Below are positions 18,754 through 26,623 of a DNA stretch of 64,000 nt, piece after piece. Each line of letters starts with the position of its first letter. Position 1 is the stretch's first letter. Position numbers and translations under genes: made by a program. The stretch spans positions 434,001 through 498,000 of the forward strand of contig NZ_CP073355.1 in assembly GCF_023525255.1 (NCBI RefSeq), in the 5' to 3' direction. The stretch is from Thermospira aquatica. Its GTDB lineage: Bacteria; Spirochaetota; Brevinematia; Brevinematales; Thermospiraceae. Under the pieces are notes generated by a model that was given only the letters and a program-made list of their open reading frames with translations, did no database searches and was not told the origin of the DNA.

Positions 18754-19799
18754 GACGTGAAAGAGGGAAGACTTTTCGTCAGAGTCAAAGACAGGTTATT
18801 TTCTCCGTTACCCTGTTCCTTAAGCTATCCCTTGCACTTGCAATGATACTCTTTCTTTCAATTGGGGTAACGGCAACCCTCCTGGAGAGTGGACTAAGGA
18901 CTGTTTTTGGCAGTATCTTTTCTCAAAAAACCCTTTTTCTTCGCCTTATACGTACTATGCAAATTATGGGGTTTGGGGGCGCTGGCGTGATGCTTCTCTC
19001 TTTTATATTCGCTTATATGCGAGGGCTTACCCAGTACCAGAGACTTTACGAAAGAATTGCCAGAACAGCGCAGCTTGATGTGTCTTATCAAAATCCCTGG
19101 CTTGTAAGTTTTCCTTCAGAAGATATTTTCGGTAACCTGGGCGCCGTCCTCAACCAGTACATACGACAACTTGCACGATTCGACAAACTCAAAACCAGTG
19201 CTCTCCAGAGACTCCAGGAGCGATTTGAATATGTGGCTGATTTCTGCCCGATTCCCATTCTCCTCCTCTTTCTCAAAAAAAGCTTTCCCTATCCGAGTGT
19301 TGTCATCTCCTATGCCAACAAAGCGTTTCTTGAAATATTTGCCAAAAAGGGAAAAGATGACTACTATGAGGTGCAGGGATTGAGTTTTGATATTCATGAA
19401 GCCAACAAAGAGAAACACACCTCTGTAGGAAAGCTCTTTGAAAGCATGTACGAAGCAGAAATAGCGGAATCTCTTTTTCTCACGGATGAGATGCAGTACA
19501 AGGTCAATGAAGTCATCGCTCATCTTGAACCGGCTTTTCTAAGCGAACAAAAGATTACCCCTCTCCATGAGAGCGAAGAAAATCCCCGACCCATTATCTG
19601 CCGGGAGATCGAATTTTATCCCTTTTTTGATGTCGTCATGGAAGAAGGCAATGAACCACAACGAAAGGTAAGAGAAGTTCTCGTTCTTTTTAAGAATGTT
19701 CAGGTTCCAAGGGACAAATCCCCCATGGATACACTCTTGAGAATCTGGAAAACCCTTATCCCGCTAAAAACAGAAGAGAAAAAGGATCAAAAAGCATGA
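18750..19799 (+). CDS. Membrane-anchored protein of unknown function, PAS-like cytoplasmic part
   Basis: The 349-residue protein is not recognised. Two hydrophobic segments (about 18-45 and 68-90) bracket a short loop, and an amphipathic HAMP-like stretch (LYERIARTAQL...) follows. The rest is soluble. The region around VADFCPIPILLLF...YPSVVISYANKAFLEIF resembles the start of a PAS fold, suggesting a sensor without an output domain, but this is a shape-based guess. It overlaps the EF-G-like gene by ATGA and the UPF0182 gene by 4 nt, so it is co-translated with both. Confidence 0.6.
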   Translation: MRRERGKTFRQSQRQVIFSVTLFLKLSLALAMILFLSIGVTATLLESGLRTVFGSIFSQKTLFLRLIRTMQIMGFGGAGVMLLSFIFAYMRGLTQYQRLYERIARTAQLDVSYQNPWLVSFPSEDIFGNLGAVLNQYIRQLARFDKLKTSALQRLQERFEYVADFCPIPILLLFLKKSFPYPSVVISYANKAFLEIFAKKGKDDYYEVQGLSFDIHEANKEKHTSVGKLFESMYEAEIAESLFLTDEMQYKVNEVIAHLEPAFLSEQKITPLHESEENPRPIICREIEFYPFFDVVMEEGNEPQRKVREVLVLFKNVQVPRDKSPMDTLLRIWKTLIPLKTEEKKDQKA

Positions 19800-22177
19800 A
19801 ACATTGGTGGCTCTGGATTTTGATCGTGATCCTGCTTGCTGGCATGACAACAGGTCTTCTCTGGTTTATCTTCCCATCCCTCACTATGTACTGGTGGTAC
19901 CAGGACCTGGGCGTCTCTCCCATGCTATGGCGAAGGTTTGCGTGGGATGCTCTCTGGATACTCGGGGCTTTCTGGTTCCCGTGGCTTGGCTTGTGGTTCT
20001 GGTTTGGGCTTATTCGACAACGATGGGGAGGAGGATTTGTCCTGCTTGCTCTTTTTCTCGGCATCCTCTCAAGTATTCTGGTGTGGTGGCAACGCGAGAA
20101 CACCCTGTCCATACTGGTTTCGCCATCCGGCATACAGGATAGTCTTCTGCATCTCGATACCATGTGGTACGTGGCCTGGTTGCCTTTCTGGAGAAAGGTT
20201 GCCCTTTACCTCACTGTCTTCGTGGGTATTCTTTTGACGGTAGACATCTTTGTTTCTACCACATCCACACAAAAACGAGACTGGCAAAGGTTGATACTTG
20301 TTTTTCTGCTCCTCAGTGGGGGTATAACGATTGCCATGTTGTTTTCATTTGAGCTTTTCGTCTGGCAACCAAACAAACGCTTAGGGATAGGATTTTCGGA
20401 TTTTTATGGGACACTGGTAGCATGGTGGTGTGTTGTGGGTGTCGGCACAGGACTTGTTATCCTCTGGACACTCATGATTTTTCTGGGAAAACTTCAACCA
20501 TCGCATTTTTTTATTCAGCTTGGAGTAGCCTCTCTCCTCGCCGCACTGGTTTTGTGGCTCTGGCCTGTTTTTCTCACGCAGTTTTACGAAAAACCCAACG
20601 AGCTTCGCGCGCAAAAGCGTTTTATTGAAGCAAGGAGAAAAGCCACACGGGAAGGATTTGGACTTCAGTACGAAGCGTTTCATTTTCAACCAACCCTGGA
20701 GACTCTCTCCTATACCCGACTCTGGGATATCCAGCCCTATCTTCAGAATATTCGCCAACTCCAAACCATACGAAACTACTTTGATTTCTTTGATGTAGAT
20801 ATTGATTTTTACACCATCTCCAACGAGCTTCTGCAAGTGCTTATCGCCTGTCGAGAAATCACCCTGACCAATCTTTTACCTGAGGTGAGAAACTGGGAAA
20901 ACACCCATCTCCGCTATACCCATGGTCTTGGCGTTGTTGTTTCCCCTGCCCATGAAATTTCCCCAGAGGGTCAACCTGTGTTTTGGGTGAAAAACCTCAA
21001 CATGGAGACAGAACATCCTGAATTTTCTCTTAAAAGACCCCAGATCTATTTTGGAGAATCAGAGCATTCCTACATCATTGTACGAACAGAGGTAAAAGAG
21101 TTTGAATACACTGACATAACCAACCGTGTTGAGAAACAGTATGAAGGAACCAACGGTGTAAGACTCTCAACGTTTCGCAAGCTGGCGTTTTCCCGTGCCT
21201 TTGGAGAAAAAAACATCCTCCTCTCCCGATACCTTTCAAAAGAAAGCGGTGTCCTCTGGAAACGTCAGCTTAGCCAGCGCCTCCAGGCTCTTGTACCACA
21301 GCTTTGCTATGATCCCGATCCCTATCCTGTGATTCTCGATGGAGAAATCTTCTGGATTATCGATGCGTACACGACCACGGATCGCTATCCCCTCTCCGAT
21401 CGATATGATTCCCGTTGGGGAAGGATCAATGGCATCCGTCATTCGGTAAAAGTCGTGGTATCCGCCTATACCGGTGATGTAAAATACTATGTGGTCGATC
21501 CAGCCGATCCCTTGCTTGCCCCGCTTCGTTTTTTTGCTCGAGAACTCTTTACCGAAGATATCCCGGACAATCTCAAAGCACATTTTCATTATCCTTATAC
21601 GCTTCTTGCCCTTCAGGCTGAGGTTTTCTGCCGTTACCATATGGATAGTGATGAAAGTTTCTACAACGGGGACGATGTATGGAGTATCCCTCTCGTTCGT
21701 CAATGGGGGACAAATCTTCCCTACGAACCCCTGTACATGCTTCTCAAAACAACCAACACCTCTCTCGGAGGAGTGTTTATTCCCTTTACCCCCCTCGGCC
21801 GACAAAACCTCTCTGGCTGGCTTTTTGGAACCTATGAAAATGGACTCAAACTCTACCAATACGTCGCCTCGCGCATTGAGAGTATCCCTGGCCCCTTGCA
21901 GGTAGACGCGCAAATTTATCAAAACGAAGAACTTGCCAAACTCTTCACCCTCTGGGGACAACGAAATTCTCAGGTTTCTCTGGGCATGACACGATATCTT
22001 CCCCTGACCGGCGGGGTAATTGCTCTTGTTCCGCTTTACATCAGTTCGGAGTACAACCCGATACCGCAGGTAGCACTGATCATAGCTGTATACAATAACA
22101 AGGTACATTACGCCAAGACAAGCGATGAACTTATACGCATCCTTGCAAAGGATATGGTATCCTCAACTCGGGAGTAA
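19796..22177 (+). CDS. UPF0182 family membrane protein
   Basis: The 793-residue protein belongs to the UPF0182 (COG1615) family, whose function is unknown. The N-terminal about 265 residues hold about seven hydrophobic segments (e.g. WIVILLAGMTTGLLWFIFPS, LVWWCVVGVGTGLVILWTLMIF). A large extracytoplasmic domain follows, with family hallmarks such as NIRLWD-like (YTRLWDIQPYLQNIRQLQTIRNYFDF), YTHGLGVVVSP, IYFGE, and ILDGEIFWIIDAYTTTDRYPLSD. The C-terminal acidic tail common in actinobacterial members is absent. Start ATG overlaps the previous stop by 4 nt, and the next gene begins 4 nt after the stop. Confidence 0.9.
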   Translation: MKHWWLWILIVILLAGMTTGLLWFIFPSLTMYWWYQDLGVSPMLWRRFAWDALWILGAFWFPWLGLWFWFGLIRQRWGGGFVLLALFLGILSSILVWWQRENTLSILVSPSGIQDSLLHLDTMWYVAWLPFWRKVALYLTVFVGILLTVDIFVSTTSTQKRDWQRLILVFLLLSGGITIAMLFSFELFVWQPNKRLGIGFSDFYGTLVAWWCVVGVGTGLVILWTLMIFLGKLQPSHFFIQLGVASLLAALVLWLWPVFLTQFYEKPNELRAQKRFIEARRKATREGFGLQYEAFHFQPTLETLSYTRLWDIQPYLQNIRQLQTIRNYFDFFDVDIDFYTISNELLQVLIACREITLTNLLPEVRNWENTHLRYTHGLGVVVSPAHEISPEGQPVFWVKNLNMETEHPEFSLKRPQIYFGESEHSYIIVRTEVKEFEYTDITNRVEKQYEGTNGVRLSTFRKLAFSRAFGEKNILLSRYLSKESGVLWKRQLSQRLQALVPQLCYDPDPYPVILDGEIFWIIDAYTTTDRYPLSDRYDSRWGRINGIRHSVKVVVSAYTGDVKYYVVDPADPLLAPLRFFARELFTEDIPDNLKAHFHYPYTLLALQAEVFCRYHMDSDESFYNGDDVWSIPLVRQWGTNLPYEPLYMLLKTTNTSLGGVFIPFTPLGRQNLSGWLFGTYENGLKLYQYVASRIESIPGPLQVDAQIYQNEELAKLFTLWGQRNSQVSLGMTRYLPLTGGVIALVPLYISSEYNPIPQVALIIAVYNNKVHYAKTSDELIRILAKDMVSSTRE

Positions 22178-22181
22178 CAGA

Positions 22182-22571
22182 ATGGAGGAGCAAGAGAGAG
22201 TAGAACTTATACGCCAGGGAAATGCATTCATGCAGGAAAAAAAATACAAAGAGGCTCTTGCGTGTTTTGTGAAGGCACAATACCAGGATGGCCTGGTACG
22301 TGTTGGTGATGTCCTCTACGAGCAAAAAAACTACGTTGGAGCCCTCAAGGTCTACTTCAAGGCAGGGCATCCGGTAAGAATCTCCGCTACAGCCGAAAAA
22401 GTAGCCGCAATACTTCACAACTGGCTTGAAGAAGACAAACAACAAAAACCTCTCGAGAAGGAACCACAACCATGGAAACCTACAGTGCTGAGTATCCAGG
22501 ATCTGATGAATCTCGGCTCCCAATCGACATCAGAAGAAAAACCAAAAAAAGGAGATAGCAATGATTCTTGA
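22182..22571 (+). CDS. Small TPR-like protein
   Basis: The 129-residue protein has one or two tetratricopeptide-like helices (IRQGNAFMQEKKYKEALACFVKAQYQDG, then GDVLYEQKNYVGALKVYFKAGHP), followed by a charged low-complexity tail. No enzymatic motif is seen. ATG 22182 follows GGGAG with an 8-nt gap and lies 4 nt after the UPF0182 stop. The end overlaps the folD start by 11 nt, consistent with translational coupling. The partner is unknown; a scaffold role for a neighbour is only a guess. Confidence 0.65.
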   Translation: MEEQERVELIRQGNAFMQEKKYKEALACFVKAQYQDGLVRVGDVLYEQKNYVGALKVYFKAGHPVRISATAEKVAAILHNWLEEDKQQKPLEKEPQPWKPTVLSIQDLMNLGSQSTSEEKPKKGDSNDS

Positions 22572-23409
22572 TGGAAAGGTGGTAGCAGCAGCAAGAAAAC
22601 AGGAACTTCGAAAACTCCTCGAAGAGTTTCCCAAACAGCTCCATCTTGCTGTAATCCTGGTGGGAAATCATCCGGCTTCTCGATCCTATGTCAGCTCCAA
22701 GGAAAAAGCCTGCCACGAGGTAGGAATAGACTCTCAGGTTATTTCTTTAGATGAAAACATCACCACCGAAGAATTGAAAGAGGTTATCCGTTCTCTCAAC
22801 GCTGACGAAAAGGTAGATGGCATCCTGGTGCAATTACCCCTCCCCAATCACATCAACGAGCAGGAGATCCTCCAGGCCATTGACCCTTCAAAAGATGTGG
22901 ACTGTTTTCACCCCTACAATGTGGGAAGACTCTTTCTGGGCCAGCCCATCATCCAACCCTGTACCCCCAAGGGAGTGATGGAGATGCTCTCCTATTACAA
23001 CATCTCACCGGCCGGTAAACACGCGGTTGTCATAGGTCGAAGTAACATCGTGGGCAAACCCATGGCTGCACTTCTTCTCCAGGCCAATGCCACCGTTACC
23101 ATATGCCATTCACGCACCCCCAACCTGAGCGAAGAGGTAAAACGAGCTGATATCGTTATCGCTGCCGTAGGTCGTCCCAAAATGATAGGCAGGGAAATGA
23201 TCAAAGATGGGGCTGTCGTGATAGATGTCGGCATCAACCGCATTGAAGACCCATCCAATCCCAAAGGCTATACCATCGTCGGGGATGTGGATTTTGAAAG
23301 CGTCAGTCAGATTGCCTCGGCCATTACCCCTGTGCCGGGGGGTGTTGGTCTCATGACAGTAGCTGAACTTCTCTGGAACACCTATACCCTTGCCAGGTGC
23401 CGGGTATGA
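22561..23409 (+). CDS. folD: Bifunctional methylenetetrahydrofolate dehydrogenase/cyclohydrolase
   Basis: It converts 5,10-methylene-THF to 10-formyl-THF in one-carbon metabolism, using NADP. The 282-residue length is standard. Motifs: VGNHPASRSYVSSKEKAC with catalytic Lys, VDGILVQLPLP, PCTPKGVMEML, the nucleotide-binding VIGRSNIVGKPMAALLL, HSRT, and ITPVPGGVGLMTVAELL. The start overlaps the end of the TPR-like gene and the stop overlaps rsmI (ATGA). Confidence 0.96.
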   Translation: MILDGKVVAAARKQELRKLLEEFPKQLHLAVILVGNHPASRSYVSSKEKACHEVGIDSQVISLDENITTEELKEVIRSLNADEKVDGILVQLPLPNHINEQEILQAIDPSKDVDCFHPYNVGRLFLGQPIIQPCTPKGVMEMLSYYNISPAGKHAVVIGRSNIVGKPMAALLLQANATVTICHSRTPNLSEEVKRADIVIAAVGRPKMIGREMIKDGAVVIDVGINRIEDPSNPKGYTIVGDVDFESVSQIASAITPVPGGVGLMTVAELLWNTYTLARCRV

Positions 23410-24101
23410 AAGAGGGCAAACTCTATGTTGTCGCCACTCCTATAGGGAATCTTGAGGACATCTCCCTGCGTGCCCTCGAAACTCTCAAACAGGTCGACAG
23501 AATTGCCTGCGAACATCCCGAAAGACACCGCAAGCTCCTCTCGCACTTTGGCATCCACAAGCCTGTTCTCCAGGTTTCTGCCGCCAATGAAACCAACAGC
23601 GCCAAAGGAATCGTCCAGCTTCTCCTCCAGGGAGAAAGTATAGCATTAGTCTCCGATGCAGGCACCCCGGGAATCTCAGACCCCGGAAAAGAAGTGGTTG
23701 AAGCCGCTAGACAAGCTAACATTCCTGTCATTCCTGTTCCGGGACCATCCGCTTTAACCGCCGTTTTGTCCGTTTTAGGAGAATCCCCGAAGGATATTGT
23801 ATTTGTGGGATTTCTCCCAAAAACACCAGGAAAAATAGCAAAAATCCTTCGGTTATACCGTGAACTTGAAATCACCCTGATAGGGTTTGTCTCTTCCTTT
23901 CAGATAAAAAAATTTCTTCAGATACTAAATGAACAGTGGGGAAATGTCGAAATATTAATAGGGCGAGAGATCACGAAGCTCCACGAAAGCTGGGTTACTG
24001 GCAGGGTTACCGACATCCTTGAGACAGGCCTGCCAGAAGAGGGTGAATGGACCATCGCAATAAAAAAATGGTTCACAGAAAATCTCAAAAAGCTAAAGTG
24101 A
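23406..24101 (+). CDS. rsmI: 16S rRNA (cytidine-1402-2'-O)-methyltransferase, short form
   Basis: It uses SAM to methylate the ribose of C1402 in the ribosomal decoding centre. The fold is the tetrapyrrole-methylase type: KLYVVATPIGNLEDISLRAL at the start, EHPERHRKLLSHFGI, and the SAM site LVSDAGTPGISDPG, followed by VIPVPGPSALTAVLSVLG. At 231 residues it is about 50 shorter than the E. coli protein and lacks the C-terminal extension, as in several other bacteria. ATG 23406 is preferred because it overlaps the folD stop; a GTG at 23397 is possible. The -35 region of the flgM promoter lies over its last codons. Confidence 0.93.
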   Translation: MKEGKLYVVATPIGNLEDISLRALETLKQVDRIACEHPERHRKLLSHFGIHKPVLQVSAANETNSAKGIVQLLLQGESIALVSDAGTPGISDPGKEVVEAARQANIPVIPVPGPSALTAVLSVLGESPKDIVFVGFLPKTPGKIAKILRLYRELEITLIGFVSSFQIKKFLQILNEQWGNVEILIGREITKLHESWVTGRVTDILETGLPEEGEWTIAIKKWFTENLKKLK

Positions 24102-24121
24102 ACGTGATCAAAAGCCGATAA
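24094..24121 (+). promoter_or_regulatory. Sigma-28 (FliA)-type promoter of flgM
   Basis: TAAAGTGA (24094-24101) and an exact GCCGATAA (24114-24121) are 12 nt apart. The enteric consensus is TAAAGTTT-N11-GCCGATAA. The -35 box overlaps the rsmI stop codon. Confidence 0.7.
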
Positions 24122-24140
24122 TAACACTAGGAGGAATCAT

Positions 24141-24425
24141 ATGGAAATTCGTGGTGTAGATCCTATTCGCGGAATAACCCAGGATAGCAAGATAAACAAA
24201 ATCCCAAGACGTGATGAAAGAGACACCTCTGATGAGGTAGAGATCTCCGAAGAAGCCCGACAGCTTGCCGAAGCGGCAAAGATCGAAGACGTTGTTCGCC
24301 AGAGTCCCGATATCCGAGAAGATCGGGTAGCAGAGGTCAAGGCAAAACTCGAACGTGGAGAATACAATACCCAAGAGGTTTTTGATCAAGTTGCCGAACG
24401 TATTATGAAAGCCTTGGGCTTATAA
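24141..24425 (+). CDS. flgM: Anti-sigma-28 factor FlgM
   Basis: The 94-residue protein would bind and inhibit the flagellar sigma factor FliA until the hook is complete, when it is exported. The N-terminal half is short and disordered-like (MEIRGVDPIRGITQDSKINK). The C-terminal half carries the sigma-binding helices (VEISEEARQLAEAAK, DIREDRVAEVKAKLERGEYN, VAERIMKALG), matching the FlgM pattern. AGGAGG lies 6 nt before the start. A sigma-28-type promoter upstream suggests autoregulation, and a strong terminator follows. No other flagellar gene is adjacent. Confidence 0.9.
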   Translation: MEIRGVDPIRGITQDSKINKIPRRDERDTSDEVEISEEARQLAEAAKIEDVVRQSPDIREDRVAEVKAKLERGEYNTQEVFDQVAERIMKALGL

Positions 24426-24453
24426 GAGAGCATCAACATATTCTAGAGAGAAT

Positions 24454-24478
24454 GCCGTCCAAAAGGGCGGCTTTTTTT
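24454..24478 (+). terminator. Rho-independent terminator after flgM
   Basis: GCCGTCC (24454-24460), AAAA loop, GGGCGGC (24465-24471), then seven T. It closes the EF-G-like to flgM cluster. Confidence 0.9.
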
Positions 24479-24486
24479 ATTGACGT

Positions 24487-24515
24487 TTGACAAAATCACT
24501 TTTTTTGCCTACAAT
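24487..24515 (+). promoter_or_regulatory. Sigma-70 promoter giving an apparently leaderless mRNA
   Basis: A perfect TTGACA (24487-24492), 17-nt spacer and TACAAT (24510-24515). The expected transcription start coincides with the ATG at 24522, and no ribosome binding site exists between. Confidence 0.75.
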
Positions 24516-24521
24516 AAAGCT

Positions 24522-24785
24522 ATGGAAAAAGATTTAGTTGACATTCTCTGTGAAATCTCAGACAGGGAAACCATGCACAAGTTCCTCTCGGAGATACTTA
24601 CAGTCGCTGAGAAAAAGGACCTCATCCTCCGATGGGAGCTTTTAAAGCAGCTTGCCAGGGGAAAATCCCAGAGAAGTATTGCCGCCGATCTTCACATCAG
24701 TCTCTGTAAAATCACCCGTGGAGCAAAGATCCTAAAAGACCCCTCTTCCGTCTGCTATCAAAAACTCAAACAGGATAAACCATAA
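24522..24785 (+). CDS. TrpR/YerC-family DNA-binding regulator
   Basis: The 87-residue helical protein matches the TrpR superfamily: LTVAEKKDLILRWELLKQLARGKSQRSIAADLHISLCKITRGAKILK contains the helix-turn-helix and the ITRGAK/ITRGS signature of TrpR. Whether it binds tryptophan is not shown; no trp genes are nearby, so YerC-like is a safer label. The ATG appears to be the first base of the transcript (see promoter at 24487). The stop codon shares its last A with the next gene's ATG (TAATG), so the J-domain gene is translationally coupled. Confidence 0.85.
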   Translation: MEKDLVDILCEISDRETMHKFLSEILTVAEKKDLILRWELLKQLARGKSQRSIAADLHISLCKITRGAKILKDPSSVCYQKLKQDKP

Positions 24786-25108
24786 TGGCATCACCTCTTT
24801 CCCTCAAAGAAGCCGTAGAGATCCTTGAACTCGGAGAAAGCTTTTCCCTTGAAGATCTCCAGAACTCGTACCGAAAACTCCTCAAAAAATATCACCCCGA
24901 TCATTGTCAGGATCTTGCTGTATTTTGCGAAGAGAAAACCCGCGAAGTTATAGAGGCGTATAAGCTTGTGTTTTCTTATGTCAAACATTACCGCATCACC
25001 GTCAACGCTTTAGAAAGCAGTGTTCCAGAGGAGTTCTGGATGAAGCATTTTGCCTCTGATGGCGTGTGGGGAAACCCGGACTTTTTCAGTCACCAGAAAA
25101 AGAAATAG
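24785..25108 (+). CDS. Small J-domain (DnaJ-like) protein
   Basis: The 107-residue protein has a J domain over about residues 8-65 (LEDLQNSYRKLLKKYHPDHCQD), with the invariant HPD tripeptide that stimulates Hsp70 ATPase. The remaining about 40 residues show no Gly/Phe, zinc or peptide-binding domain, so it would be a class III co-chaperone for DnaK acting on a specific task. It is coupled to the TrpR-like gene by a one-base overlap. Its 3' end overlaps the convergent radical SAM gene by 23 bp. Confidence 0.85.
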   Translation: MASPLSLKEAVEILELGESFSLEDLQNSYRKLLKKYHPDHCQDLAVFCEEKTREVIEAYKLVFSYVKHYRITVNALESSVPEEFWMKHFASDGVWGNPDFFSHQKKK

Positions 25109-26021
25109 CCTCTCTCCCCTGAAATATCCCCTTGTCTCTCATCCAGGATTCGAGGAGATGAATGTTTTGAGATTTTTCGAGCGTCCAGAGAGGCGCAATA
25201 AGCTTATTTTTCTCACAATCCCCAAAGAGTCTATGAACAACAATACCAGGATCAAGAAAAGACAGAGCCTCAGCCACCCATTCAATATAGGTTTCCCTCG
25301 ACAAAAGAGAAAGCCTTCCCTCTTCATACCAATTCGCAAAGACAGTATTTTTTTCCACAAAGAGGTGGTGAAACTTGATCCCCTCACAGCCCCACTGCTG
25401 AACATCCTTAACCGTTTGCAAAAAATGGTATTTCTCCTCGTGAGGAAGTCCGCCAATCACATGAACTACCTTGTCTATATGACGCTTCCCAAGATCTCTC
25501 AGGGCTTTTTCGCTTGCACCCGCATCATGCCCCCGGTTTATAAGCCGAAGGGTAGCATCGTTTGTTGTTTGGACCCCGACCTCCACCACCACCCATGTCT
25601 TTTGAGCAAGACGAAAGAGAACATCCAGGACATCCTCGCCCAAACAATCCGGACGGGTACCAATAAACACCCCCACAACGCCCGGAAGAAGGACACTTTC
25701 ATAAAGAGATGAAAGAAATTCCGGGTCCCCATACGTGTTGGTGTACGCCTGAAAATACGCAAGAAAATACCCTTCAAATCCCCTGTTTTTCCAGTAGGTC
25801 ATCCGCTCACGAAGCTGATCAATGACGGACAATTCTGGCCGTACATACCGAGCACGCGCCCCTTCTTCCCCGCAGTAAAAACACCCCCCGAAGGAAATCC
25901 TTCCATCCCGATTCGGACAGGTAAACCCGGCATCCAGCGCAATACGCTTCACAGGTTTCCCAAACCTTGACTCAAGGTAGACCTTCAACGCATGATAGGG
26001 ACGACCTTTCCACTCCTTCAT
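25086..26021 (-). CDS. YhcC-like radical SAM protein (TIGR01212 family)
   Basis: The 311-residue protein belongs to the YhcC family. Cysteines at 35, 47 and 50 (GFTCPNRDGRISFGGCFYC) bind the [4Fe-4S] cluster that cleaves SAM. FLAYFQAYTNTYGD and GTRPDCLGEDVLDVL are typical of the family, whose substrate is not established. Start ATG 26021 overlaps the stop of the methyltransferase gene by 4 nt; an upstream in-frame extension to 26054 lies within that gene and is not conserved. The run AsmA-like, methyltransferase, YhcC-like is tightly packed and likely one operon. Confidence 0.88.
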   Translation of the reverse strand: MKEWKGRPYHALKVYLESRFGKPVKRIALDAGFTCPNRDGRISFGGCFYCGEEGARARYVRPELSVIDQLRERMTYWKNRGFEGYFLAYFQAYTNTYGDPEFLSSLYESVLLPGVVGVFIGTRPDCLGEDVLDVLFRLAQKTWVVVEVGVQTTNDATLRLINRGHDAGASEKALRDLGKRHIDKVVHVIGGLPHEEKYHFLQTVKDVQQWGCEGIKFHHLFVEKNTVFANWYEEGRLSLLSRETYIEWVAEALSFLDPGIVVHRLFGDCEKNKLIAPLWTLEKSQNIHLLESWMRDKGIFQGREAISFSGD

Positions 26022-26620
26022 AGCTTTTGCGCAACAAGAATACCATCTTCCCACGAAAAAGCAAACACCCTATACTCCCCGCTTTCCCAGAGAAGCTCAT
26101 AAAAAGCCCGAAGCACTGGTTGAGCAGGAAGCGGCATCGTGCGCGATTGATGGAGATGATGGCCAAAAAGATTATCCACCACCAGACCCCCCCCCTTTCT
26201 CAGTCGTGGGGTAATAAGAGGAAGAAACTCAACATAGAGACGCTTCTCCGCATCAAGAAAAACCATATCAAAACTCTCCGGAGACTCTGCCAAAAAGCTT
26301 CTCGCATCGGCATGAAAAACCTCAACAGGTTTCTGATAAAAAAGAGCAAGCGCCTCCCGATATCTGCGCTCATCCCTTTCAAGGGTTACAATCTTTCCCC
26401 CTTGAGGGAGACAACGCAAAAGCCACAGGGTAGAATACCCACTCCCCGTACCAATTTCCAGAACCTTGTGAGGCTGGACCAACGCCACCACCATACTCAA
26501 AAACTGTCCGAACTCAGGTCGCACAGCAGGGATTTTTTGGATAAGAGCCTGCTGATAAAGCCTTTGCATCTCCTCTGTATACCCGAGGCGAACATCCTCC
26601 AAAAGGGATTGACGTTCCAT
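26018..26620 (-). CDS. SAM-dependent O-methyltransferase (COG4122 type)
   Basis: The 200-residue protein has the class I methyltransferase fold: VLEIGTGSGYSTLWLL (motif I, SAM binding, about residues 53-68), IVTLERDERRY (motif II) and FDMVFLDAEKRLYVEFL (motif IV with metal-site-like Asp), then GGGLVVDNLF. This matches the caffeoyl-CoA/catechol O-methyltransferase-like group that also includes the tRNA-modifying TrmR. The substrate cannot be assigned from sequence. It starts 3 nt after the AsmA-like stop. Confidence 0.85.
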   Translation of the reverse strand: MERQSLLEDVRLGYTEEMQRLYQQALIQKIPAVRPEFGQFLSMVVALVQPHKVLEIGTGSGYSTLWLLRCLPQGGKIVTLERDERRYREALALFYQKPVEVFHADARSFLAESPESFDMVFLDAEKRLYVEFLPLITPRLRKGGGLVVDNLFGHHLHQSRTMPLPAQPVLRAFYELLWESGEYRVFAFSWEDGILVAQKL

Positions 26621-26623
26621 GAG

